A stretch of 64,000 bases of DNA from Dicyema japonicum (Eukaryota; Dicyemida; Rhombozoa; Dicyemidae): positions 1,165,294-1,229,293 of the forward strand of contig RDEW01000016.1 of the NCBI GenBank assembly GCA_011109175.1, in the 5' to 3' direction. The position numbers were made by a program, and so were the translations under genes. Below are positions 1-11,800 of this stretch, piece by piece (the first letter of the stretch is position 1; the number at the start of each line of letters is the position of its first letter). A model generated the notes under the pieces. It worked only from the letters and a program-made list of their open reading frames with translations. It did not search any database and had not been told where the DNA came from.

Positions 1-23
1 CACTCGATCATATCCGCTGGACT

Positions 24-248
24 TTAGAACGATTTTATTGTTATAAATAAATATGTCTTTTCCAAAAAAAAATTATCGACGTATTCCTTGAATTTTTTCC
101 AATTCGCAAGGCTGTAGTTAGTTATCGTTGGGCATTGTCCTTTTATCCGTGACCTTGTTTTGACCTCTAAAAATATTGGGTTGTGGTCACTCCTGGTGTC
201 ATACTTCACTGACCAGTCAATAAGTGGGGCCAAGGACGGTGATGACAA
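24..248 (-). mobile_element. LINE family A endonuclease fragment (end of APE domain)
   Basis: A 74-codon open frame on the minus strand contains the motif SDHNPIFLEV, the conserved SDH..PI end of APE-type LINE endonucleases, followed by a linker seen again at 36.55 kb (SDHNPILIKI) and 62.6 kb (NPILLKIKN). On the minus strand an endonuclease should lie upstream of its RT, at higher coordinates. The RT fragment at 0.8-2.0 kb instead ends before this piece, so it belongs to a second, rearranged copy. Degraded; not a host gene. Confidence 0.75.
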
Positions 249-799
249 TGAGATGTCGATAGAAGAAGGTTCATCATTAGGTCGAGTAGGTGTTCTTGTA
301 TGAGATGCAGGATCGTTGAGTATACATAGCTATGATAAGGATAGCAGAATAAAGTTTTCGTTAGTAGGTTGTGGCTAACATAGTTGAATATTTGTTGGTT
401 GAATTCCTTATTGTTTATTCATTTTATTTATTTACCCCCTTAAAGAAATCAGTGCCTAACAAGAACGTCACAGTCAAGGACGGTATAAGAGATACGACAG
501 GGCATTTGAGGCAGACCCGGAGAAGAGAAAGCCGAATTTACTAAACCACAAAGATGATGTTAAAACATATATTGCGATACTGATGTTCCTCTGAGTAGAC
601 ATGAAAAACTCCAACCTCTTTCCTGTAACTGCGATGCTTTAAAGTATACACTGCGAACCCCACCTGAGTATTTGCTGGACTCTCCAAATTGTTCGGTAGT
701 GGGAAAACTTAATAATTCTAGCTGATTGCAGAGTTATTGAAAAATAAAATGTAGCCACTTTCAATAGTTATTATTATCTAACCCAGAAATGGGAAGACA

Positions 800-2040
800 A
801 CTAAAGAAGGAGCTAAACCATCAAATTAAGTGATCTCAGTGGACCTCAACAGGATCGAGAGCTTTTTGCTGTGCTCTTCCATAATACCCACAGCTTTTCT
901 GAATCCACCAAGTTTCTATTTCATGAGAATTTGGAGAGACGTGGACTTTTTTTCCAATTTACCAGTGGCTTTTATCGCTATTGGTAGAAGCAGAGTGAAG
1001 CCGGAACGATTATTCAGGATTGCCGCGTTATCGAATAATGGGGGAATAATTGAGCAGAAGAAATTGGTTATGCAGACCATTTTTGCTCTTAGGGTATTTA
1101 TCTTGTGGAAGTCTGGAATTGAAATTCTGTAAGCCCAGGAGGCACAGGCATACTCCACCTTCGGCATTAAGAACTTGTAGTATAAGACGGAACCGCATTC
1201 CTGGGTCCTGGAGTTTAGAAATTTTTTGATGATGTTGAGTTTCCGAAGGTCCCTTGCCAGAACTTCCTTCACATGTTGAGGGAAATGGTCACTCGCAGTA
1301 TTTTTGGACGTGTTTTCATTGGAATAATATCACCATGAAGACTGATTTCTAGCGTATCCTTTTGTCTTTGTTATAAAAATGGTATATGAAGATTTTTCCG
1401 TTGATACGGAAAGTCGGTTAGAAAACAGCTAAATCCCGAGGTCGTTAAATGTGAATGAAGTTCTTATATCTACGTATTAGTTTCTGCTCGCAATCATTTT
1501 ATCGCCAGCATATGTTAGAGGTACTGAATCAAGACCTCCTGAGTAGAATAAGTCGTTTAAGAATAAGTTAAAAAGTGCTGGAGAAATGGCGATCCCTGGG
1601 GGACACCATTTAGAAGGAGACAGGATCTCGATCTGAATGGCCTGTACACACACGTCCCCTTCGTCCGGTAAGAAAATTGGTTATCTATCGTTTTAAAGTC
1701 GGATGGGTGTTGGAGACCTTTTTCGCTATTAGGATTCTCGAGACTAAATCAAACACCTTTTGGAAGTCTAATAAGACTAATAATGTCCGTAGATGCCGCT
1801 TGGGTTCGTTGAAGTCTTCCAAGATAAATTGTGTCAAGGAAGTTATGTGTGTTGTTGTAGAATGTTCCATCTGAATCTGTGTTGGTAGTGACATAAGGGA
1901 AAATGAAGTTTAAATTTTCCAAGCACGAGTTTTTCCATAGCGCACACATCAAGGGTATCCTGCGGTAAGATGAAGGTGAGGCTTTGATAAAGAAGAGAGC
2001 GAGAGATTGTGAAAAAACAACATCCACAGTTATCCAAAAT
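800..2040 (-). mobile_element. LINE family A reverse transcriptase remnant
   Basis: Read from 2040 down to 800, several frames join into one RT. A SYRRIPLMCA block is followed by TSLTQFILEDFNEPKRHLRT, then a weak FQKVFD motif, then NGVPQG near 1.59 kb. At 916-1272 comes the thumb region (LRKLNIIKKFLNSRTQ, KVEYACASWA). Frameshifts and stops separate the pieces, so it is a dead copy. The block around TSLTQFI is closely related to the plus-strand copy at 24.36 kb (TSLSQFISEGFNVPKRHLRT), which shows a repeated family. Confidence 0.8.
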
Positions 2041-2059
2041 TGTTTAAGCACATACCCTA

Positions 2060-3985
2060 TTGATGCTGCTTGTGCGGTACCCAAAAAGAAACCCTTGCAC
2101 GTACTGTTCGACGACAGCGTACAGATCAAATACAAAACGGTAATGTTCTAACTGATGAACTTAAAAGTACTCTCAGAAAAGATGATTTTGTGCCACATGA
2201 TAGTGATGGATTGCTTATATTAACAACATCAAGAAACCTTGATCTTATGTCTATGAAAGAACATTGGTTATGTGATGGTACTTTGATTCAGCTCCATTAG
2301 GTTTTCAGTTATACACATGTTACATCAGAGCTTTTCAAAAATAATTCTCGCGGCACACTAATCGTAAAAAAAAATAATCCACGGCACACATTAAAAAATA
2401 AAAAAATTAAATTTTTAAGATGTGTAAAACTAAGTACAAAAATTGGTAATTTAATGCCCAAATTTTTATTAATAAAAAATGAATTCTTAATTATTATTGT
2501 TTTTGCATATATCATCAATATCAGGTCGAATGGTTGACAAAGGCACTCGCATTTCTGCACAAATCCGACGAGAAACAGTATTATCTGACAAAGGTATCTT
2601 CATTATTTTTTGTTCATATTTATGACCAAACATAGTCCGAGCAATAATACGACAAGCAGGGATCATCAAGTTTTCGCCAATAATGTGAGGTTTTAGTTGT
2701 TTTGCTATCACTTCTGTGAGATCAGGTATGAACATTTCAATGATTCCTTTGTGTTTAAAAAAGTTTCACTGAACATCAGATCTACGATTCATAGTAAAAA
2801 CTAATAATACTTAAGTTGTTTTTTTTAAATGGATAAAATAATCCAAAGATTTTTCGGAATAGTCCGGATGCTTGGAAGTAAAATGTCTCTTTAGTTTGCT
2901 AGGAACCATAGCATCACTTGCCAAAACTTCCATGCAAATTAGAAATTGAGGTAGTTTATTTTTATCTTTGCATATACATCCAAATGACAAATAAGAATCT
3001 TTATAAGAACGACGAACTGATTTACCCATAAGCACGTTGATGTGCGCACGTTATTAAAAAATTAATAAATAATGGTTAACCAATGTAAATGTCATTTAAT
3101 GTATAATAAAAATAATTATTTTAATTTTAGTAATTATTTTAATTCGTTTATCTTTTTAAATTAATTAGGTCAAAAATGTATATAAATTTATTCAAATTTG
3201 TATTTGGCAGGCGGCACACCGTTTGACAACCTCTGTGTTAACATTATAGGAAACATGTACGGTTCCATTAGTGTATTGCTCGAGAAAAATCTCAACAAAT
3301 GTATGAACAAATATTTTCAACACTGAAAGAGAAAAAGTCCACAATGAATCCACTATCATTACCATAGATTATGAGCGATCAATCTATCGACAGAATTTTT
3401 CAAAAATGAAAATGTGTATGGCTTCTACTTTCACTTTGGGCAGTGTTATGCCGAAAAATACAAAATCTATGACTGCAGGCATGGTATAATGACCAAGCAA
3501 ATGCAAACTTTATTAAAAGTATTCAAGCACTGGCAATTTGTTCCTGTACTCAAGTCATTGAGAGTTTCCGAGCGTTCCTTCAAACTATGGATTACGAGAC
3601 TGATGACGTGTTGGGAGATTTTCTGACCTATTTTGAGACAACGGAGCCTTGCAAAGTGGAAGAAGACCATTGTTTTAGTTTGGGAATATGGAATGTACAC
3701 GACAGACAGGCAGAAGGCCTCCCAAAAACTACGAATTCACTTGAAGGATGGCACAGATCTTTTTCACAAAGAGTGTCTATAAAACATCCAACGTTTGTCG
3801 CTTGTTGCAAAATACGAAAAGAACAGTCGGAGTGGGAGCTCACAGTATAACAAGTGATGACCGGAAATAACAATGACAAGTAAAGAAGTACCAGGATGTG
3901 AACAAAGGATAAACAGTATTATTGAAAAATATGATGATTACACTCCAGTAGAATTTTTGACTGCGCTTTCTCATAACCTTAAGTA
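2060..3985 (+). mobile_element. MULE transposase (FLYWCH-associated type), interrupted by a hAT element
   Basis: The left part (2070-2310) reads STLRKDDFV ... EHWLCDGTF.SAPLGFQLYT, the catalytic-core entry W.MDGTFK..P..F.QLYT of MULE transposases. After the hAT insertion the frame resumes with CHFHFGQCYAEK (the C.FHF motif), KVFKHWQFVPV, and at 3587-3850 IWNVHDRQAEGLPKTTNSLE followed by GWHRSF, which is diagnostic for this MULE group. It ends with DDYTPVEFLTALSHNL and a stop near 3985. Several frameshifts are present. This is an old DNA transposon, not a host gene. Confidence 0.85.
2326..3235 (-). mobile_element. Nested short hAT element with TIRs and target duplication
   Basis: The ends are CAGAGCTTTTCAAA (left, 2326) and the inverse of CAGAGGTTGTCAAACGG (right, ending 3235), typical hAT-type imperfect terminal inverted repeats, with CGGCACAC motifs just inside both. 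The flanks are TGTTACAT on the left and TGTTA-ACAT on the right, an 8 bp target duplication with one inserted base. Inside on the minus strand are a BED-finger start at 2811-3035 (SYLSFGCICKDKNKLPQFLI, CMEVLASDAMVPSKLKRHF) and at 2487-2735 the ZBED5/ZMYM-like IPLSDNTVSRRI motif. The DDE core is absent, so it is an internally truncated copy. Confidence 0.85.
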
Positions 3986-4030
3986 AATGTTTTTATCTTG
4001 AATTTTATCTCAATTTTTAAAACCAGAATT

Positions 4031-4079
4031 TCCTGTCGGCCTAATATCTATCAGCCAATGTCCTGTCGGCCTAATATCT
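4031..4079. repeat. 19 bp direct repeat, two copies 30 bp apart
   Basis: TCCTGTCGGCCTAATATCT occurs at 4031-4049 and again at 4061-4079. It lies between the end of the MULE remnant and TBCD. The rest of 3986-4350 holds no gene I can support. Confidence 0.85.
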
Positions 4080-4351
4080 GGACACCCCAGTGGATTAAGT
4101 CAGGGAGAAAGGTAGGAAGATCCCTTTCAACAACTGTCTCGTGCCAGAAGGACTAGTGGCCTCACGGGTGGGATCTATTTGGCCAAAATTGACTTTCGCT
4201 GAAAGTCCATCTACCTGATTCGATTTTTTTATTTTTTATTTTATTAACCCCGGAATCACGATAGAGAAGATTCAAATTTTAGATAAATAAGAATAAAATT
4301 AATTATTGTGGGAAATAATTTTTAAAAAAAATTTTAATTTAAAATATATCT

Positions 4352-7300
4352 ATGAATTTCCTGGGAGATGATTTTGTAGTAAATAAATCATAATGAAAAC
4401 ATCAAAGAAATCAATGACTGTTTATGTAATTTGAAAAAGATCTATCAAAATCCAACGGACTTGGAAATCAGTCTTGCCAGGTTTGAAGGTATTTAATTCA
4501 CTAATTCAAGCGATCCTCAACAAATATCAAGAAGATCCCATCCTTTTTCATCCGTACTTGGGTTGATTGACTTTGAAACTTTAGGAAATATTGTTGCACG
4601 TATAATTCAGTATCTAACTGACCCTTCCTCTGACGTTCTTCTAAAGCACTCGTCCTTCAAATACTTATTCGCTATAATCAAAATATTCAGTGACAAAACT
4701 GTGGTTAGGTTACTTCCCCATTCTGTCGACAATTTACTCCCCGTTTTGAGCTTCCTTGAAGAAATTGACTTCATGGATTTTTCTGTAAGCGGGATGTTTT
4801 ATCTAGCTCGCCAATTCCCAACATTGTCTGCTCCTCTGGCTTTCCATAATCGTGAAAATCCCATTTCACTTCAGCCTCTTTGACGGAAACCTTTCCGAAG
4901 GAGACACTCCTCTTTCCCAGCGAATTGTTTTTATGGCTAAAGTGGGGGCAAACGTTATTACCTTAGAAATATCTTCTCTCTCGTATGACGAACAGCAGAC
5001 CGGCGTCTACCTTGCTTGTCCAGTTTCTAACCCGTTCGGATTGTGGCCAGTTTTTGAGGGAGTTTATGTCCTCCACTATGGAAGTCGTTCAGACTGGTTG
5101 GATCTTTTATTTAAGCTAGTTTCGAATACCACGAACACGTGGGAACTTTTGGCTATACTGAGTGCTCTTTGTGGGATTTTTAAGCAGACAAAAAGGGAGG
5201 ATCTGCTTACTTACGGTTTCTTTATTATTTACTTTTAGCTGAACAATATTTTGCCATTTTAAGTACCCCCACGTGTTCTCTGTGTAAACACGAAAACGGG
5301 ACAGTGAAGAAAATGGCGGTAAAACTTGCTAGCAGGGTTGGGCTTGTATTTTTGAAGCCACGTGTTGCTAAGTGGAGGTATATATATGGTAATTCTAGAT
5401 ATCGTCAAAATGTGTTTAAATGGTCTTCAAACGGAGAGTCTGAGTATCTGGAAGAGGATTACGACATTAGAGAGGAAATACAGGATATTATCGGTTTTAA
5501 GCTTTTATACTATTTAGTCCTTCTTTTGGGTTTTCTAAGTGATTCCTTGCGAATTGTCCGTTGGTCAGCTGCTAAGGGGTACCTTCAGGTCTCATTGACA
5601 GAATTGGCCGAGTTTGCGAGAGACTGCCATTCGAATTGGCTGATGACGTCATTTCCGAGATATTTGAGGCGCTTGAGCAAAATCCAATGTATCAAATGTG
5701 GCATGGGGGATGTTTGGCTCTGGCGGAAATTGGGAGACGAGGATTGATAATCCCCAAACGCTTGGAGACGGCTATTGGGCTTATGGCTAAGGCTTTGGTC
5801 TTCGAGGAACGGATGGGGACGTATTCCTTAGGAAATGATGTCCGTGACTCTGCCTGTTATGTGATCTGGTCTTTTGTGAGGATATACGACACGACCGCTT
5901 TGTCCCCTTATATTAGAGACATGCTGGGGTACGTCTCATTGATTATTGTAGTCTTCTCAGTGTTGTTTTTCTTTTCGATCGGGAGGTGGTCGTTCGTCGA
6001 GCTGCTGCCTCGGCCTTTCAGGAGTTGGTTGGGCGTGAGGTTTTTATAGGGATTCACTCATAGGGAGCCTCTTCACCTGTGGATATTGATATCCTGACCA
6101 CGTGCGATTATTTTGCGGTTAATAACAGTCTCCATTGTTTTTCCGAACTATGGTTGATTTTTTTGCTTATTTATCAGTCATTTTGTCGGGAAGTACTCGT
6201 ATTACAGGAGTTTCATGATCGACCACCTTTTCTCCCACAAACTATTCCACTGGGACTCGACTATAAGGGAGATGTCGGTCAAGGCACTGAGAATGTTACT
6301 GGAGTATGACTGTGATGTCATTATTTCTCGTAATCTTCATTTTCAATATAGGATTGAGGGAGATTGTCTTGAATCAACATTCCTGTTTGTCCCCTAGCGT
6401 TTCTGTGAGACACGGCTCTATCTTGGCTATGGCCGAACTGACAGAGGGTGTTTGGGAGAACTTTGGGGGGTTTAGTGAGAATGAAGACGATTTGCTGAAA
6501 TATGGACAAAATTTGTTAAATAATGTATGACTGGTTATATTTGTAGTTGTTTGATGAAAATATTGTGTTTGAAAGGTATGAACTGAACACAGATTCTGCA
6601 GGTTGGTCATGTTATTCAAATAGTATGCCTGTTTGTTGGAAAATATGCAAAATTGAAGCTATTTGGCTTGGAGATGCTTCCACGTGTTTTTGAGTTCCTC
6701 CATACTATCTTAAGACACGACAATAAAAAGCTCATAGTTTTCCGATTCCTATATTAAGACTTTGTCCGCTGAGACGCTTTCTGTTGTTTATTCTGCTTAC
6801 TACAGTGATTGGGAGACGGTTCCCGTCGTATCAGGACTTCCAACTCCTGATGAGTTGGTTGACGGTTATATAACCAACGTCGTGGATACGGTTTGTTCTA
6901 TTAGAAGGTATTTGGGGGTAATCTCAGGATTGCTGGAATTTTCGGAATCAGGTCGCTTTCTATGTTGTTGGTGGACCATTTCTTCCACAAACTGATTACT
7001 GCCCTGAACTATTCCACAGTTATTACGGAGGAATCGCTCTATCTTGCGGAATGTAGGAGAGAGGGACTTTGGGGACTTCGAGAGTTTGTTTAATAACTGT
7101 ATTGGTAGTATTCTGATGCTTGATGTGGCAAAACAACATGTTGATAGGTCCACGTGGGTCACTGTTGTCGACCACATGCGGGCTTCTTTTGAAGACTATA
7201 CATATAACATTCACGGTAATATAGGAAATGGGTATTTGTGAGTTAATTTGTAGGCCACGAGAGACAGCCATTGAAGTTTTGGGGGCAATCATTGTTCGTT

Positions 7301-8334
7301 TTAGTGAGTTGGTGAGTGAGGAGTTGTTATATGAATTTATTGGACTTTTGTGCTGGCAATGTGTGGAACAACATTTCAATATTACTATGATAGCTTTCAA
7401 ACATTTAATTGCAATCCTAAATCACATAAGGTTAAGAGTTCTCTCACTCTAGGACGTCCAACCATGAGTTATGGATGGATATTACCTCAAAGGTTTCCCT
7501 GGAATTAGAGGATACTGATAGTTTGGAGGAGATTTTCTGCTTTGTTTTCAAATTTTTGACCATCTCTCAAGTTCGGAGTTATATTCTGTTTGGATCTGTT
7601 CAGAGTGTAGGGTATCCTGTTGGACTTTTGGTTTCTGGTGTTCTAATTTAGACAACGAGTGCAAGGAGGGGGATTACAAGTTATTTGGAGGACCACAAAG
7701 AATATGCTGAACCAATTTTTGAAGAATATTTGAAAATTGGCGCCAAATATGAGAAAAATAGCAAGTTTGGAGGAATTTTATTGTAGAATTGTCCTCCCGT
7801 TGTATTATACCCTTCATTTTCTGTTAACTGAGGAAATAAATTATTTCGCTAACCTAGACAACTGGTGTTATTTGATATATATGGTAATTAGGGAGGATAT
7901 TTGCGATAGAACATTCAAGCTTCTCAGACGTGGCATGATTGGCTGTTGTAATACGACAAAACTTATTCTAATTGCGAAAATGTTATTTTTATTTATTATC
8001 AGATTTTGCGCCCTTTTATTGGCCAAACCAGGCGACGTGCACAGTGGAATATTGAGGAGTTTGTTGATATTACTTGGGAGCAAATATTTAGTGGTTGATG
8101 ACTGTCCTTAGTTCATAGGTAAGGTCAGAGACTTCTGAAATGTTTCTTGAAGTGGTGTCCTCGAGTGAACGATTTGTGGATTTTCAGGAGAAAATTTTCG
8201 ACATTTTTTGCAGTACTAATTGGTTGAGGATATTATTATGTTTAAGGCAATGTGATGATATCAAGGTGGTCAGAGTTGCCTGCAATGAGCTGGCCAATAT
8301 AGTCGGGGTTGAGACACCATTCAAGAAAGTTTGA
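4352..8334 (+). CDS. TBCD: Tubulin-folding cofactor D
   Basis: TBCD is the HEAT-repeat cofactor that captures beta-tubulin and assembles the alpha/beta dimer in the cytosol. The pieces follow the known order: KYQEDPILFHPYLG near 4.52 kb, LKYLFA-like repeats, VRWSAAKG near 5.55 kb, WHGGCLALAE.GRRGL near 5.70 kb, LGNDVRDSACYVIW near 5.83 kb, DILTTCDYFAV near 6.09 kb, HWDSTIREMSVKAL near 6.25 kb, VRHGSILAMAELTEG near 6.41 kb, ESLYLAECRREGL near 7.03 kb, and a C-terminus ending at the stop at 8332-8334. Exons are joined by tiny introns, for example 6525-6546 (22 nt) and 6576-6601 (26 nt). Total length fits about 1,150-1,200 residues. The start is uncertain; the ATG at 4352 is the nearest plausible one. 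The gene appears intact. Confidence 0.93.
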
Positions 8335-8419
8335 TCGTTTTTGTGTTTAGCGATAAAATTGCGTTTTTATGAGTTATTTTTGTTACTAAAAATTTCAGTC
8401 CCTTAATTATTTGAAATGA

Positions 8420-8795
8420 AAGGGGGAATGAGAGACCGTTTATTCATCAACAATGTCAAGACCAACTAGTTAGTGACTCTGCATTCCAGCAGAACAGTTG
8501 GGACAAATTCCCTGAGTTGCTTGGAGGTTTCCATGGTTTTCTTGTACAACAGTATTGATCTTTTGGAAGAGAGGTTGTTTATTCGACTGGGATGGCATGT
8601 GCAACACGAAAAAACTATGAACAGTCTCTTGTATTTATCAGTGCTGGGTCATTTCTCGTTGGGACTCTGACAAGAAAAGTGAATCTTGACATCCATGAAG
8701 CTAGTGGGTCGACGGTGAAGGACTGTCAAAGAAAGCTAATTGAATATTGCTTAGTGATAAAACGAGTAGCAATATTTTTACTAATTAACTGTTAA
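8420..8795 (+). CDS. Small unidentified gene between TBCD and CFAP65
   Basis: Two open stretches look coding. One (about 8420-8540) reads SDSAFQQNSWDKFPELLGGF. The other (8592-8795) includes SLVFISAGSFLVGTLTRKVN and ends in a hydrophobic LVIKRVAIFLLINC. A short intron such as one starting with GTACAACAG near 8550 would be needed to join them, but I could not fix the splice pattern. It ends at 8795, 12 nt before the stop of the convergent CFAP65 gene. I do not recognise the family. The second stretch has a hydrophobic segment (FISAGSFLVGTL) that could be membrane-facing. Confidence 0.35.
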
Positions 8796-8806
8796 GATTA
8801 CGACGG

Positions 8807-11800
8807 TTAATATCTTTTGATTTTGAATGGGGCCTTAGTTATAGAAAAATCCCCATTTTTAGCTTCTCTGATTATGTCCTCTACGACATTATTCATAACC
8901 TTTTCCAGCATCAGAACTAATCCATTATTCGAATATAATTTTTTGACATTCTACATAACACTTGATATTACTTTCTGATCATTTGAACTATCCTCCATAG
9001 CCAATTGCTGAAAAGTTGTAATTGGCTCGTTTTGAATATCGGAGATTAGCTGAAAGAAGTTGCTTTCACTCATAATACATCTTTCCCCTAATCCTTTGAC
9101 TCTACCTTATCACAGCAGAAAGAATCGGCAAAATCGTATCCTTTGCTGAAGTCGTCCACTCAATGTCTCTTTTCTTTACATCCAAAACTGAACTGAATTT
9201 GTTAGTATAACACTCACTTGAAGTAAAGCCACGAATTTATTTTGTGAGGAAATCTTCTCTCATATTCGATAATCCCCATCGTTCGGTGGGTTAATCTTAC
9301 GTTTATTTTCCGCACGTCGGGAGGACTGGGTTTTTCGAAATTGGGGAGAATCGGCTTTTCTTTGAGTTTCATTCTCGATTTTTTCTGGTAATCAATTATA
9401 AGGGAAACCATAAAGTTTTTGTCGATTCTTTCGTTTTCGTGGACTCCAATGGATACGTTCTATTTGAAATAAAGCGGTTACCCTCCCTCCAATAACAGAC
9501 TCACCTTGGATTATAAATTCCTCCTGATTTCGTTTAACGTTCATTTCGTATTTTTTTAAATCCTTACAGTACTTGAGGTACTCTATTCTGTCAGTAATAT
9601 TGAGGGTGAGGTTAATTTCGTTCAAAATTGCGATATTCTTTGATTTAATTTCAACCATAAAGACTAGCTTTCCCTTAGGCTTTAGTTTCCCCTCCGACGG
9701 AGTTATTTTTAGGACCTCGAGTAACGGAAAAGACTACATTTTGGTCGAAATTCCATAAAAACATAATTCTGTTTGTATCAGAATTATTTTCAAGAAAAAC
9801 CAATCTCCTCACCACAGAGTTCACTGGGACGATTCCCACACGAATGTGTTCCGGAGATAAGCAAACATCCTACAATATAAAAGCTACGAAACCTGATTCG
9901 TTGAATTTAAAGGGAATAGACTGGGTACTCCAAAATCTCCGTTTTCGCATGAAATTGCCACCGTGTTGTTCATTATTCGTTCGTCGTACCCCACACCAAT
10001 AAGCCGTGTCACATAATCAGAAGAATCGTTAACGCAAATTGAAATATTGGTCTGCTGCTTAGAAACCTAATACTGTGTATTTCCTTGCTTCCAAGGGGGA
10101 AAAGACCCACCTTAGCATGCAGCTTGAGAATGGAGGAATAGCTCCTTCGGGATTCAAACATTTGAAAACCGGATAATCAAAATACTCCTACAATTATTTG
10201 TAAATTACATTTTCGAGTTCTTTAATTATTTCACTGTTAACTTGATAATAGCACGAGTGAGATCCCCCGTTGAGAATTTCCATGAGTTGTACTGTGGAAT
10301 CAATTGACCCGATCGGGATTGGAACAAACTGGAAGGATTTCGGAATGCAAGGTAAAGCCACGTGTTCTGCAGGGAAGGTTGTCCCAAAAAGATCGATCTA
10401 TTGTAAAAATTTTCACAAACAAAAAGTTCCCTTCCTTTGTCAATTTTGAGCATCAACGGAATTTTATGGAAACCCAACGAAAGGTGGTTAAAGTTAAATG
10501 TGATTGTCTTGCATTCGTTTGGCAAAAGAATCCCCGACTTTGGTGATACTGTGAGTAATCCATTTTCCACGTCGGTAATCTGACATTATACCAGGCAAAA
10601 CCAGTTTAAGTTCTTGTTGTGTAAAATTGTAAGTATCCGCCCAAAGTTCTGGTTCTATTTTAAGATCTCTTGGAAAGTAAAGGGACCTTGGATGATGCAA
10701 AAGTCAACCATTGGCAATCGAGAACTCCCGGATTGTGAATATCTAGTTGTACCACGGATGGATCACCATTTATGGTATTTCCTAGAATATCGAATACAAT
10801 TCGAGAAGAATCATTAAACTCCACTGTGGGGAAACAGCTGCTTTTATGAAGGATTGAAGACTTGTACTCACTTTCCTCGGGACTGATTCTGAGCTGCTCG
10901 TTAAAACTTGGATTATTTGACCAGACAAACTCGTGGATCGAAAAAATCATCCATAAAGATTTTTTTGTCACATTTGGGAGCAAACTGAGTCCTCGAATAT
11001 CGGAGACTTGCATGAATGGGTAAGAAACTGATGACTCAAAGTTACATAGAAAATGGAGTTGGTCATCTTGAGCCAATCCATAAAGATTCTTAAATTTGTA
11101 GTATAATTCGAATTTGTAACTCCCAAATGATTTTGCCGCGAATTTTACTTTCAAGAGTTGACTGCTATGGGGGGTTATACAATTGTCGTAGAAACTCAAA
11201 CTCACAACTAAAATTTTAATTGGAAACAACAGTAATCTTCATCCTTCAATTTCTTTATCATCAATTCATATCCAAATTCACAGTCTCCGTTATTTTCCAG
11301 GAGTACGTCACACGTGGTAGATTCATTCATGGAGACTGCTGGAAGTTTATACAAATCCCGATTACTCTAGAATGTGCATTAAACATTGTACAGTCAATTC
11401 TGAGTCACATCCTTCCCCCATCAAGTGAATCTTTTTGACGTACTTTGAGTCGGGGATTACAGTATTGTCTTTGGAAATGCAGTAGAATTTGATGTATTTT
11501 TCAATTTTTGAGGATCCGGGGATTCGGGGGGTAAAATAAGATTCAAGTGGGATTGTTTGGTGAGGGAGAATAAATCCAGTAGAAGGGGAAAATTTAAAGT
11601 TAGTGCTTTCGAAATTGTCATAATCAATCACAAATCTGTTGACTTATAAGATTACTTTAATGTTGATGACGTCACATTCTGGATTTCCAATGTTTTTGAG
11701 TTTATTCCCATTCTGAATGTTGGTGGGAAGACAATGGTGTTTGATTTTAGCACAACGTTGGGTTTTTCATTCAAACCGGCTATTTCTACAATCTAAATTC

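Noticed and set aside
4352-8334. TBCD as a pseudogene because of many frame changes
   Set aside because: Every frame change inspected falls at a 21-30 nt GT...AG segment, and family motifs continue on both sides, so these are introns.
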